Assembly: GCF_011046535.1 (NCBI RefSeq)
Contig: NZ_CP049257.1
Span: 5,022,001-5,086,000 of the forward strand
DNA: 64,000 nucleotides
Direction: 5' to 3'
Source: Nocardioides anomalus
GTDB taxonomy: Bacteria; Actinomycetota; Actinomycetes; Propionibacteriales; Nocardioidaceae
Shown: in pieces, positions 8,972-16,715 of the stretch
Numbering within the stretch: the stretch's first letter is position 1
How the letters are laid out: every line of letters starts with the position of its first letter
The notes under the pieces: model-generated
What the model was told of the DNA's origin: nothing
The model's input: the letters and a program-made list of their open reading frames with translations, nothing else
Database searches by the model: none
Translations under genes and position numbers: made by a program

Positions 8972-9187
8972 ATGCCGTACGCCAACCTCAAGGTCCCCGC
9001 CGGCCTCGTCGACGCCCAGCAGAAGGAGCGCTGGGTCCACCAGATCACCGAGATGTACGTCGAGGCCTTCGGCGAGCAGGCCCGCGCCACCACGATGGTC
9101 CTCGTCGAGGAGGTCCCCGACGGCGGCTGGGGCATCGGCGACCACGTGCTCACCCTCGCTCAGCTCACCGGCGACGGGCCGGGCTAG
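8972..9187 (+). CDS. 4-oxalocrotonate tautomerase-like small protein
   Basis: A 71-residue member of the tautomerase superfamily. The initiator Met is directly followed by Pro (MPYANLKVPAG), the catalytic amino-terminal proline of the family, and the body has the beta-alpha-beta pattern of a 4-OT monomer that assembles into oligomers. AAGGAGA lies about 8 nt upstream of ATG 8972. It probably shares a transcript with the SDR gene, giving an oxidoreductase plus keto-enol tautomerase pair. The natural substrate is unknown. Confidence 0.82.
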   Translation: MPYANLKVPAGLVDAQQKERWVHQITEMYVEAFGEQARATTMVLVEEVPDGGWGIGDHVLTLAQLTGDGPG

Positions 9188-9231
9188 CGGCGCGGCGCGC
9201 GGCCGGCGTCCTCTACGCTGGTCCGGCACTG

Positions 9232-9307
9232 GCCCCCATCGTCTAGCGGCCCAGGACCCCGCCCTTTCACGGCGGTAGCACGGGTTCGAATCCCGTTGGG
9301 GGTGCCA
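9232..9307 (+). tRNA. tRNA-Glu (TTC)
   Basis: A full cloverleaf: acceptor GCCCCCA/TGGGGGT, anticodon stem CCGCC/GGCGG with loop CTTTCAC (anticodon TTC), T arm with TTCGAAT and discriminator G. CCA is encoded (9305-9307), unlike the tRNA-Phe and tRNA-Asp in this window. Two degenerate tandem copies follow. Confidence 0.95.
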
Positions 9308-9329
9308 CGTCCAGCGGTCGGGGGGCTCG

Positions 9330-9413
9330 GCCCCCATCGTCGAGCGGGCGGGTCCTCAGAGACCCCGCCCTCCCACGGCGGTAGCACGGGTTCGGATCCC
9401 GTGGGGGGTGCCA
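9330..9413 (+). pseudogene. Degenerate tRNA-Glu copy with CCC anticodon
   Basis: A second copy about 98 bp downstream of tRNA-Glu. It keeps GCCCCCA, the CCGCC/GGCGG anticodon stem, the T-arm stem and CCA. It differs at key places: the D arm is 8 nt longer (TCCTCAGAGAC), the anticodon loop is CTCCCAC (CCC, formally Gly), the T loop is TTCGGAT and so has lost the invariant A58, and acceptor pair 7 is A-G. A working tRNA looks unlikely. Confidence 0.75.
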
Positions 9414-9434
9414 CGTCCGGCGGTGGGGGGCCCG

Positions 9435-9468
9435 GCCCCCATCGTCGAGCGGGCGGGTCTCCAGAGAC
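9435..9468 (+). repeat. Third, truncated tRNA-Glu-derived copy
   Basis: The 5' half of the same unit occurs again, from GCCCCCATCGTCGAGC to CCAGAGAC, 105 bp after the second copy and preceded by the same GC-rich spacer. It shares the long D arm of copy two, so it arose from that copy. The anticodon arm and the 3' half are missing. Confidence 0.7.
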
Positions 9469-9715
9469 TGGCAGGGTCGGCAGGGCGGCGCGAGTCGTCC
9501 CGATCCCCCAACCGGAGTCGGCCCGCGATCGCCCTACCGGCCCACGCACCTCAGGAGACGGACGGGCCTGTCCAGATACCTCCGCACCGGCGGCGGATCC
9601 CTGACCCCAATATGAGGTATGCGCGCCCGGAGCTGCGGGGGCGAGGCCGCCCCCGGCTGGTTACTCTCTGGCCGCCGTCGTGCGGAGCCGCGTGACGCGA
9701 AGACTGGAGGCGGAT
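9469..9715. other. Intergenic region with a GC-rich hairpin
   Basis: No convincing gene was found here. CGGGGGCG (9636-9643) and CGCCCCCG (9648-9655) form an 8-bp hairpin with loop AGGC about 60 bp upstream of the VWA gene. No clear promoter could be assigned. Confidence 0.4.
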
Positions 9716-11338
9716 GTGCACGCACGACTGCGAGCGACGGGGTGCGCTGTCGCACTGGCTGGACTGGGGGCGGCGCTGCTCGTCCCCTTCGCCGGAGGAG
9801 GGGCCGAGGCAGCGACGGCCGCTGCGGTCTCCATCAACCCGCCGGGCAACCCCGTGGCCGGCCAGGTCACGCTGAGCGGCACCGCGGGGGCCGAGGGCGG
9901 CCAGACGACCTCGGTGCTGTACGCGTTCGACGCCACCAACTCCACGGCGACCCCTGACCGATCGGACTGCTCGGGCGACGGTGCGGTCGACGCTGCGGAC
10001 GACCTGAACGGTGACGGTGCCGTGGGCGACGTCCTGGACTGCGAGATCGCGGGCGTCGTGTCGCTCAACCGGAGCCTGGTCGGAGGTTCTTCCGTCCAGG
10101 CGGGCGTGGTGGGCTTCGCCAACCAGGCCGCGGCAGCTGACCTGGACCCCGGCGCCGACGCCCCGGCGTTCACGCCCGTGGGCTTCACGGGCGGCGACGC
10201 CCGACCGCGGGTGGAGTCGGTGGCGCGCAGCGTGGTGCGCGGTGCGATCACGCAGTACACGCCCAAGGACCTCGGTGGCAGCGGTTCGGGCACCGCGTTC
10301 GACAGCGCCCTGCAGACGTCCCTGGCGACCCTCGCCTCGGCGCCGGCCGGTCCGAAGTACGTCATGTTGCTCTCCGACGGCCAGTCGCCCGTCGACGACG
10401 CGCTGCTCCAGCAGCTGACGACTTCGGGAGTGAAGGTGCGGACCTTCGCCGTCGGGGCGGACGCGAGCTGCGTCCACTACGGCAGCCTGGCCAAGATCGC
10501 CTCCGCCACCGGCGAGTCGTGCACGAGCGTGGGGTCCCCGGCCGATCTGACGGCCCAGCTGAGCGCCTCGCAGCCCGACGCCGTCAGCGGCGTCTCCGTC
10601 TCCATCGGCAAGGTCGCGGTGGCTGCTCAGGTCAACGCGGTCGGCGGGTGGCGGGCGGACTTCGTTCTCGGCGAGGGCACGTACACCGCGATCGCCAGGG
10701 CGACGCTCACCTCCGGCGCGACGGCGACGACGCGCAGCACGTTCAGCGTGGCGCCGACGGCCGCCGGCCCCGCCCCGGGGACCGTGGGTGCCGGTGCCGG
10801 TGCGCTGCGCGCCACCGGGATCGTCGTGGCGCGGCCGGGGGCGACCAAGGCGCCGTCCGCAGCTCACGTCACAGGTCGCGTGGGGGTGGTCCGGGGCACG
10901 CGCGTGAAGTCCGCGGCTGAGCTCGCCGGGACCCGCGTCCTCCTGCAGGTCCGACGCGCCACCAGCGACGCGTGGACGACGGTCGACCGCGACCGCATCG
11001 ACCAGAAGGGTCTCTTCGCGCTGCGCTGGCGGCCGAAGGCCCAGACGCCGCTGCTCCGCGTCGCCCTCGAGCAGCGAGGCAGGTTCGCGAGCAGCGCGGT
11101 GGCCGTGCCGGAGCCGCCCGTGTCGGCGTGCTCGTTCTCGTCGAAGCACGGCACGCACTCGGTGACCTGCCGCACGACGGCGCGGAACGGGGCCCAGGTG
11201 CGTCTGCTGGACGACGGCACGGTCGTGGACCGGTCCCGCGTCCGTGAGCACACGTTCCGGGTCACCACCCGGGGGAGCCTGAACCGGACCGTCGTCGTCG
11301 TCGGCTCCGGCAGCGGGCGAGCGACGCTCGTCCTCTAG
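9716..11338 (+). CDS. Secreted von Willebrand factor A domain protein
   Basis: A 540-residue exported protein. GTG 9716 was chosen over the GTG at 9680 because GGAGG lies 5 nt upstream and it gives a normal Sec signal (hydrophobic core ending near AEA-ATA). The VWA-like region opens with FDATNST, a relaxed version of the metal-binding DxSxS motif, and later has YVMLLSDGQSPVDDALLQ, the central strand of the fold. Between them is an Asp-rich calcium-loop-like insert (DCSGDGAVDAADDLNGDGAVGD) resembling dockerin or EF-hand loops. The C-terminal 200 residues look like beta-sandwich repeats. A surface adhesive or sensing role is inference. Confidence 0.8.
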   Translation: MHARLRATGCAVALAGLGAALLVPFAGGGAEAATAAAVSINPPGNPVAGQVTLSGTAGAEGGQTTSVLYAFDATNSTATPDRSDCSGDGAVDAADDLNGDGAVGDVLDCEIAGVVSLNRSLVGGSSVQAGVVGFANQAAAADLDPGADAPAFTPVGFTGGDARPRVESVARSVVRGAITQYTPKDLGGSGSGTAFDSALQTSLATLASAPAGPKYVMLLSDGQSPVDDALLQQLTTSGVKVRTFAVGADASCVHYGSLAKIASATGESCTSVGSPADLTAQLSASQPDAVSGVSVSIGKVAVAAQVNAVGGWRADFVLGEGTYTAIARATLTSGATATTRSTFSVAPTAAGPAPGTVGAGAGALRATGIVVARPGATKAPSAAHVTGRVGVVRGTRVKSAAELAGTRVLLQVRRATSDAWTTVDRDRIDQKGLFALRWRPKAQTPLLRVALEQRGRFASSAVAVPEPPVSACSFSSKHGTHSVTCRTTARNGAQVRLLDDGTVVDRSRVREHTFRVTTRGSLNRTVVVVGSGSGRATLVL

Positions 11339-11440
11339 GCGGGCCGGCACAGGCGGTGGCGGCGTCCGCCGGGGATTGGGTTCGGCGACCCGGCGTGCGT
11401 TAGAGTCACTTCGCTCCGGCCGCAGGGTCGGGAGCAACCT

Positions 11441-11514
11441 GGCCCCGTAGCGCAGTTGGTTAGCGCGCCGCCCTGTCACGGCGGAGGCCGCGGGTTCGAG
11501 TCCCGTCGGGGTCG
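11441..11514 (+). tRNA. tRNA-Asp (GTC)
   Basis: A complete cloverleaf: acceptor GGCCCCG/CGGGGTC, D arm GCGC-AGTTGGTTA-GCGC, anticodon stem CCGCC/GGCGG with loop CTGTCAC (anticodon GTC), T loop TTCGAGT and discriminator G. CCA is not encoded. A strong hairpin follows after 5 bp. Confidence 0.95.
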
Positions 11515-11519
11515 CTCCG

Positions 11520-11552
11520 AGCAAGGCCCCCTCCGCGCGAGGGGGCCTTGCT
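11520..11552 (+). terminator. Terminator hairpin after tRNA-Asp
   Basis: A perfect 14-bp stem (11520-11533 paired with 11539-11552, loop CGCGC) followed by GCTTGTCC. Its position just past tRNA-Asp supports an intrinsic-type terminator, although the U tract is poor, as is common in actinobacteria. Confidence 0.75.
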
Positions 11553-11567
11553 GCTTGTCCGGGCCGC

Positions 11568-11573
11568 GACAAT
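11568..11573 (+). promoter_or_regulatory. -10 box of a leaderless transcript
   Basis: GACAAT lies 6 nt upstream of GTG 11580, the distance expected if transcription starts at the start codon. No ribosome-binding site is present for this gene. Confidence 0.45.
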
Positions 11574-11579
11574 GGCCGC

Positions 11580-11936
11580 GTGCCGATCGACATGGAGCCC
11601 GAGCGGTTCGACGAGCTGGTCGACCAGGCCCTCGACGGGGTCCCCGACGAGCTGGCCCAGCACGTGCGCAACGTCGTGGTGCTGGTCGAGGACGAGCCGC
11701 CGGAGGGCGAGCCGGACGACCTGCTGGGGCTGTACGACGGCGTGGCGCTGACCGAGCGCGACAGCACGCTCACCATGACGCTGCCGGACCGGATCTTCAT
11801 CTTCCGCGGTCCGCTGCTCGACTTCTGCGACACCGAGGCGCAGCTGGTCGAGGAGGTCCGGATCACGGTGGTCCACGAGATCGCGCACCACTTCGGCATC
11901 GACGACGCCCGGCTGCACGAGCTCGGCTACGCCTGA
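11580..11936 (+). CDS. Zincin-like metallopeptidase (DUF1025-type)
   Basis: A compact 118-residue protein with the zinc-protease motif HEIAHHFGIDD (HExxH at residues 99-103, with a downstream Asp as likely third ligand). The N-terminal part (MEPERFDELVDQALDGVPDE) matches the small actinobacterial metallopeptidase family, which has no N-terminal signal and is cytoplasmic. Substrates are unknown for the family. The start is GTG, with a -10-like GACAAT only 6 nt upstream. Its last 10 bp overlap the end of the convergent crcB gene. Confidence 0.85.
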   Translation: MPIDMEPERFDELVDQALDGVPDELAQHVRNVVVLVEDEPPEGEPDDLLGLYDGVALTERDSTLTMTLPDRIFIFRGPLLDFCDTEAQLVEEVRITVVHEIAHHFGIDDARLHELGYA

Positions 11937-12259
11937 GCCACCACGAAGCCCAGCGCGCAGGCCGCGAGCCCGAGCCCGACCGTCGCCGCGGCGTACGCCG
12001 AGCCGCGGGTCCAGCCGAGTCGGTGGGTCTGCACGGCGAAGGCGGAGTACGTCGTGAAGCCGCCGCAGAAGCCGGTGCCGAGCAGCGCCGCGGCCGACTC
12101 GGAGACCGCCGCGCCGGACAGCAGGCCGAGCGCGAAGGAGCCGAGCACGTTCACCAGCAGGGTCCCGCGCGGGAAGCGCTCCTGGTCGAGCGTCGAGGCG
12201 AGCAGGTAGCGCAGCGGCGCCCCGACCGCCGCGCCCAGGGCCACCAACAGCGGGGTCAC
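11927..12259 (-). CDS. crcB: Fluoride channel subunit FluC/CrcB (second of pair)
   Basis: A 110-residue membrane protein with four hydrophobic segments. It shows the Fluc signature: an early Asn in LLVNVLGSFALG and the GFCGGFTTYSAF segment that lines the fluoride pore. Fluc channels are dual-topology dimers, and actinobacteria often encode two adjacent homologues that work as a heterodimer. The GTG start overlaps the stop of the other crcB by 4 nt (GTGA), which fits obligate pairing. The role is export of toxic cytoplasmic fluoride. Confidence 0.9.
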   Translation of the reverse strand: MTPLLVALGAAVGAPLRYLLASTLDQERFPRGTLLVNVLGSFALGLLSGAAVSESAAALLGTGFCGGFTTYSAFAVQTHRLGWTRGSAYAAATVGLGLAACALGFVVAQA

Positions 12260-12621
12260 TTGGGGCGCTCCGGGCCCGCGCGGCTGATCAGCGCCACGAC
12301 GACCAGGCAGGCGGCCAGGGTGCCGATGAGGTAGGCCAGCGCGGTGAGGGTGCGGCCGGCGTCGAGGAGGGCCCGCGCCTGCTCGGAGTACGCCGAGAGC
12401 GTGGTGTAGCCGCCGAGCAGCCCCGACCCCAGCGTGGCGGTGAGCGCGGGCGAGCGGCGTACGGCCGAGAGCAGGGGGAGCGCGGCGAGCGCGGCCGAGC
12501 CGCTGACGTTGATGGCAAAGGTGACCCAGGGGAAGCCGGCGGTGGTGGGCAGGAGGTCGCCGAGCCACCAGCGCAGGACGGCGCCGAGGGCGCCGCCGAC
12601 CGCGACCCCGAGGAACCTCAC
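12256..12621 (-). CDS. crcB: Fluoride channel subunit FluC/CrcB (first of pair)
   Basis: A 121-residue four-helix membrane protein. Fluc marks are GALGAVLRWWLGD at the N-terminus, FAINVSGS with the conserved Asn, and GSGLLGGYTTLSAYS in helix 3. It differs clearly in sequence from its partner encoded just downstream, which is typical for heterodimeric pairs with opposite membrane orientation. TAGCCT lies 6 nt upstream of GTG 12621 (leaderless pattern); the same bases hold the stop codon of the flanking ATPase gene on this strand. No fluoride riboswitch was recognised upstream. Confidence 0.9.
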   Translation of the reverse strand: MRFLGVAVGGALGAVLRWWLGDLLPTTAGFPWVTFAINVSGSAALAALPLLSAVRRSPALTATLGSGLLGGYTTLSAYSEQARALLDAGRTLTALAYLIGTLAACLVVVALISRAGPERPK

Positions 12622-12627
12622 CCGCAG

Positions 12628-12633
12628 AGGCTA
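12628..12633 (-). promoter_or_regulatory. -10 box for the crcB pair
   Basis: TAGCCT on the minus strand, 6 nt before GTG 12621. Its TAG doubles as the stop codon of the upstream ATPase gene, so the promoter is embedded at the end of that gene. Confidence 0.4.
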
Positions 12634-13572
12634 GGAGACCACGTCGGCGCGGCCGGGCGACCGGGCCTCGCGCCAGGGGACCGGCTGCTCGCCGTTGGCC
12701 TGCCGGACGAACTCGGTGAGGAACCAGACCTGGAACTGCCGCTGTTCGGCACTGCGGGCCAGCGAGAGCAGCCGCTCCTCGCGGCAGAACTCGTCGGCCA
12801 GGTCGAGCAGCTCCACGAACCGGACCAGCGTGGCCGCGGTGGCACGGGGCATGTGCACGACCAGGTCGGTGGACTCCAGCCCCTCGGCCAGCGCGGCGTC
12901 GATCTGCTCCACGCCGATGCCGTCGCGCAGCTGGCGGTCGAGGGAGCCGAACAGGTCGGAGAGGCTCTTGGCCAGCGGGTAGTCCGACTCGTGGGCCAGG
13001 GCCAGCAGCCGGACCTCACGGCGCAGCTCGCGGAAGTGGTGCTGGAAGCCGACGAACAGGCCGAGCGGGACGTCGAGGATGCGGACCCGCACCCGGTCGC
13101 GGGTCGGGGTCGAGTGGAGTCGCGAGTGGTCGACGCCGGTGATGGTCCCGGGGACGCCGTCGCCGTCGGCGAAGTCCTCGGCCGGTGCGAACCAGACGAT
13201 CTTGCCGTCCTCCTCGATCTCCGCGCCCCAGGCGTCGCAGCACCGGGCCACGATCGACAGGCCGCGACCGAAGGTCAGCAGCAGGTCGTCGACCTCGGGC
13301 TTGTCGAGCGGCTGGTCGGGGAGGATGGGCGGCTCGACGGAGGAGTCGCGGACCTCGACCCGCGGGTGCTCGGTGGTGCCGCGCATCCGGACGGTGATCG
13401 GCGGCTCGCCGTGCAGGAGCGCGTTGGTGACCAGCTCCGAGACCCCCAGCTGTGCGCACTCGGCCAGCTCCGGGCGGCCGATCTCCTCGCAGAGGTCGGC
13501 GACCCATCGGCGCGCGTCCTGCACGCCGCGGGCACCTTGGCCCAGGGCGAGAGGGGGCCGGTTGAGCGGCAC
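12631..13572 (-). CDS. ATP-binding protein, anti-sigma/serine-kinase type (HATPase)
   Basis: A 313-residue cytoplasmic protein. The first half is a GHKL ATPase of the RsbW-like group: N-box ELVTNALLHGEPP, then VEVRDSS, then the G-box FGRGLSIVARCCDAWGAE. The second half is a helical domain (FQHHFRELRREVRLLALAHE onward) of unknown function. Proteins of this build in actinobacteria phosphorylate anti-sigma antagonists or sequester sigma factors; no sigma gene is adjacent, so the partner is unknown. GTG 13572 was chosen because GGAGA lies about 5 nt upstream; the frame is open further 5' but without a good ribosome site. Confidence 0.78.
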   Translation of the reverse strand: MPLNRPPLALGQGARGVQDARRWVADLCEEIGRPELAECAQLGVSELVTNALLHGEPPITVRMRGTTEHPRVEVRDSSVEPPILPDQPLDKPEVDDLLLTFGRGLSIVARCCDAWGAEIEEDGKIVWFAPAEDFADGDGVPGTITGVDHSRLHSTPTRDRVRVRILDVPLGLFVGFQHHFRELRREVRLLALAHESDYPLAKSLSDLFGSLDRQLRDGIGVEQIDAALAEGLESTDLVVHMPRATAATLVRFVELLDLADEFCREERLLSLARSAEQRQFQVWFLTEFVRQANGEQPVPWREARSPGRADVVS

Positions 13573-13859
13573 GGGGTCTCCAGCTGTCTCGGTCGGTGGG
13601 GCGTCAGCCCGCTGAGCACGTCGATGGGCGTCTACCCGGTGCGGTGGCGACCAAACATCCGAGGTGTGCCGGGCCGGCCACGGAAACCGTTGTCGACTCA
13701 GGGTATCCCCGCTCGATCCGTTGTGTCTCGCCCCACACACGACACCGGATGAGCAGTTCTGGACCGGTGGTTACCCCTGTAGAGATGACCTGGGTCGACC
13801 AGGGGCCTGGACCGGCCCGCCGCGGCTCGGGACACTGAGGGTCGAGGAGTGATGAGGCG
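13573..13859. other. Divergent intergenic region, ATPase/ndh
   Basis: 287 bp between the divergent ATPase and ndh genes. GGGTAT at 13701-13706 resembles the -10 element of SigB/SigF-type promoters, but no matching GTTT box lies at the right distance, so no promoter is assigned. No coding or RNA structure is evident. Confidence 0.35.
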
Positions 13860-15410
13860 ATGACGGACACCAGCACGGGCACCAGTTCAGGCACCAGTTC
13901 AGGGACGACGACCGCGACCGCGGCGGTGGCGGGCCACCCGGAGGCCCCGCGCCGGCACCAGGTCGTGGTGATCGGCTCCGGCTTCGGCGGCCTCTTCGGG
14001 ACCAAGGCCCTCAAGGGCTCGGACGTCGACGTGACGATGATCGCGCGCACGACGCACCACCTGTTCCAGCCGCTGCTCTACCAGGTCGCGACCGGCATCC
14101 TGTCCGAGGGCGAGATCGCCCCGCCGACGCGCGAGGTCCTGGCCCGGCAGAAGAACGCCAGCGTCCTGCTCGGCGAGGTCACCGCCATCGACATGGACGC
14201 CCAGACCGTCACCTCGCAGGTGCTCGGCCGGGAGAACGTGACGCCGTACGACTCGCTCATCGTGGCGGCGGGCTCCAGCCAGTCCTACTTCGGCAACGAC
14301 CACTTCGCCGAGTTCGCCCCGGGCATGAAGAGCATCGACGACGCCCTCGAGCTGCGCGGCCGGATCTTCGGCGCGTTCGAGCTGGCCGAGCTGGCCGCGC
14401 TGCAGGGCCGCTCGACCGACCACCTGCTGACCTTCGTGGTCGTCGGCGCCGGCCCCACCGGCGTGGAGATGGCCGGCCAGATCGCCGAGCTCTCCCGCCG
14501 TACGCTCAAGCGCGACTTCCGCGCGATCAGCTCCCGCGACGCCCGCGTCGTCCTCATCGACGCCGCCGGCCAGGTCCTGCCCCCGTTCGGCGCCAAGCTG
14601 GGCCAGAAGACCAAGCGCGAGCTGGAGAAGCTGGGCGTCGAGGTCATCCTCGGGGCGATGGTCACCGACGTCGACGAGCGCGGGATCACGCTGAAGTACA
14701 AGGACGACCGCACCGAGCGGATCGAGTCGGTCACCAAGATGTGGGCCGCCGGCGTGCAGGCCAACGCGCTGACCAAGACCCTCGCGGAGCAGACCGGTGC
14801 CCCGCTCGACCGCGCCGGCCGGATCGCGGTGAACCCCGACCTCACCCTGCCCGGGCACCCGGAGGTGTTCGTGGTCGGCGACATGATCAACCTCGACCAC
14901 CTGCCCGGCGTCGCGCAGGTCGCGATCCAGGGCGCCAAGTACGCCGCCGACGCGATCGACCGGCGGCTGGAGGGCAAGCCGCCGCAGAAGCCGTTCAAGT
15001 ACTTCGACAAGGGCTCGATGGCCACCATCAGCCGCTTCCGGGCGGTGGCCCTGATCGGGCGGTTCCGGCTGACCGGGTTCATCGCCTGGCTGATGTGGCT
15101 GGTCGTGCACCTGTTCTACGTGACCGGCTTCAAGAACCGCGTGACCGCGGTCCTGCACTGGGCCGTCTCGTTCGTGGGCCGCGGCCGCTCGGAGCGGACG
15201 GCGACCGAGCAGCAGATCTTCGGTCGGCTGGCCATGGGCCGGCTCGACCGGGGCGCCCAGGAGCTGATCTCGCCGCCCGAGGTCGAGGACCTGCTCGAGA
15301 CCACGCGCGCCTTCGAGGCGCGCCGGCAGGAGCTCGAGGCCATCGCGCGTGAGGAGGCCCGACTCACCGACTCCGGTGAGCGCGGCGTCCGGCACGAGGC
15401 CGAGGTCTGA
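13860..15410 (+). CDS. ndh: Type II NADH dehydrogenase (NADH:quinone oxidoreductase)
   Basis: A single-subunit, non-proton-pumping flavoenzyme of 516 residues that passes electrons from NADH to menaquinone. The FAD-binding Rossmann motif is VVVIGSGFGGLFGTKAL (near residue 36), the NADH motif is FVVVGAGPTGVEMAGQ, and VFVVGDMINLDHLPGVAQVA is the second FAD contact. The C-terminus has the hydrophobic membrane anchor GFIAWLMWLVVHLFYVTGF. The first 32 residues are a Ser/Thr/Gly-rich extension containing a small tandem repeat (GGCACCAGTTCA twice in the DNA). GAGGAG sits about 10 nt before the ATG. It complements complex I, encoded later in the window. Confidence 0.92.
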   Translation: MTDTSTGTSSGTSSGTTTATAAVAGHPEAPRRHQVVVIGSGFGGLFGTKALKGSDVDVTMIARTTHHLFQPLLYQVATGILSEGEIAPPTREVLARQKNASVLLGEVTAIDMDAQTVTSQVLGRENVTPYDSLIVAAGSSQSYFGNDHFAEFAPGMKSIDDALELRGRIFGAFELAELAALQGRSTDHLLTFVVVGAGPTGVEMAGQIAELSRRTLKRDFRAISSRDARVVLIDAAGQVLPPFGAKLGQKTKRELEKLGVEVILGAMVTDVDERGITLKYKDDRTERIESVTKMWAAGVQANALTKTLAEQTGAPLDRAGRIAVNPDLTLPGHPEVFVVGDMINLDHLPGVAQVAIQGAKYAADAIDRRLEGKPPQKPFKYFDKGSMATISRFRAVALIGRFRLTGFIAWLMWLVVHLFYVTGFKNRVTAVLHWAVSFVGRGRSERTATEQQIFGRLAMGRLDRGAQELISPPEVEDLLETTRAFEARRQELEAIAREEARLTDSGERGVRHEAEV

Positions 15411-15423
15411 GCCGCGTCTCGGG

Positions 15424-16089
15424 CTACTCGAAGAACCGCGGGGCCGGCTCGTCGCTCTGGGCGAGCCGCTCCCGCGCCCACCGCGGCAGGATGAACAGCC
15501 CTTCGGCCTCCACGCACACCCCGTCCGGGCCGACCAGCTCACCGCGGGCCCACGTCTTGTGGCCCTCGCTCCGGTCGATCCACGCGCTCGCGCTCAGGTC
15601 GCCGAGGGGCGTGCGCTGCTTGTAGGTCACGGTCAGGGTCGCGGTCATGCCCGGCTTCCCGCCCGCGCCGGCCGCCTGCCCCAGCATCTGGTCCAGCACC
15701 AGCGCGGACACCCCGCCGTGGACGCTGCCCGGCGGCCCCTCGTACGCCGCGCCGAGGTGGAACGTCGCGTGCACCCCGCGCTCGCCGGTCTCCACCACCA
15801 GCGGCGGCGCCACCGCGTTGCGCAGGCCCACCACCGCGTTGCCCCACGCCCGGCTGAACCCGTCCTGACGGAAGCGCACGCCGTACGGGCCAGTCAGCCC
15901 CTCCTCGCGCAGCCGGGCGGTGATCGCCTCGACCTCCGCCTGCGCCCGGCGCACCTCCTCCGGACCGGCCTGGGTGCGGATCGCGGTGTCGACCAGGTCC
16001 CGGACGGCCTGGGTGAACGGCCCGTAGAGCGCCCGCTCCGCCTCCAGCCCCTCGAGGCTCGCGTCGTCCATCTGGTAGCCGGAGGTCAC
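15424..16089 (-). CDS. PaaI-family thioesterase-like hotdog protein
   Basis: A protein of about 221 residues whose C-terminal 130 form a hotdog fold: FHLGAAYEGPPGSVHGGVSALVLDQMLGQAA is the central helix with the HGG(V) motif of PaaI-type acyl-CoA thioesterases, followed by TATLTVTYKQRTPLGD. The N-terminal 80 residues are helical and have no assigned role. Two consecutive GTG codons are possible starts (16092 and 16089). TACAGT lies 6 nt from the second and 3 nt from the first, so 16089 is preferred for a leaderless message. The acyl substrate is unknown. Confidence 0.8.
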   Translation of the reverse strand: MTSGYQMDDASLEGLEAERALYGPFTQAVRDLVDTAIRTQAGPEEVRRAQAEVEAITARLREEGLTGPYGVRFRQDGFSRAWGNAVVGLRNAVAPPLVVETGERGVHATFHLGAAYEGPPGSVHGGVSALVLDQMLGQAAGAGGKPGMTATLTVTYKQRTPLGDLSASAWIDRSEGHKTWARGELVGPDGVCVEAEGLFILPRWARERLAQSDEPAPRFFE

Positions 16090-16145
16090 CACCGCACTGT
16101 AGTTATCGGGTGGCCCGGACCCCGGCGCGGTTGGTGCAATGGGGC

Positions 16146-16715
16146 ATGACCGCGCTCGTCCGCCCCGACGCCCGGCTGCACGCGAGCTGGGCCGCCTGCG
16201 TCCACGAGTTCGGCCCCGAGACGGTCCACGGCGCCGGCCTGTGGCACCGCGAGGGCCCGGTCGACCTCACCCGGGCCGGGCTGGAGGAGCTGCTGGCCCT
16301 CTGGGGGCCGTACGCCGATCCGGCCGCCGCGCTCCCCGAGGGCTCGGTGCACTGCGACTACCTCTGGATCACCGCCGGCGACGAGGTCATCGGCTTCCTG
16401 GCGGTGCGGCACCGGCTCAACGCCTGGCTGCTCGAGGAGGGCGGGCACATCGGCTACTCCATCCGGCCCTCGCGCCGCCGCCAGGGCCACGCGTCCGCGG
16501 CGCTCGCGCTCGGCGTACGGCGCGCCGCCGGCCTCGGCCTCGACCGCGTGCTGGTCACCTGCGACGAGGACAACGTCGCCTCGGCGCGGACCATCGAGAC
16601 CAACGGCGGCGCCTACGAGGACAGCCGCAACGGCAAGCGCCGCTACTGGGTCGCGACCGGGATCAGCGCTGCTGCTCGACCAACTGCGGACGGAAGAAGC
16701 GCAGCACCCGCATGA
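16146..16715 (+). CDS. GNAT family N-acetyltransferase
   Basis: A 189-residue acetyltransferase. The acetyl-CoA motif A is clear: [26 protein letters not shown], with the R-x-x-G-x-A loop, followed by [22 protein letters not shown], typical of small-molecule GNATs. The acceptor is unknown. ATG 16146 is chosen because it is close to the -10-like GCAAT and because the upstream in-frame codons look non-coding. The last 50 bp overlap the convergent membrane-protein gene, and the final 20 residues (Ala/Arg-rich) look like overlap-derived sequence. Confidence 0.85.
   Translation: MTALVRPDARLHASWAACVHEFGPETVHGAGLWHREGPVDLTRAGLEELLALWGPYADPAAALPEGSVHCDYLWITAGDEVIGFLAVRHRLNAWLLEEGGHIGYSIRPSRRRQGHASAALALGVRRAAGLGLDRVLVTCDEDNVASARTIETNGGAYEDSRNGKRRYWVATGISAAARPTADGRSAAPA

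Noticed and set aside
9330..9413. A true tRNA-Gly (CCC)
   Set aside because: The body is tRNA-Glu-like, A58 is lost, the D arm is oversized and acceptor pair 7 is mismatched.
13701..13706. SigB/SigF-type promoter for ndh
   Set aside because: GGGTAT is present but no GTTT-like -35 at the right spacing.
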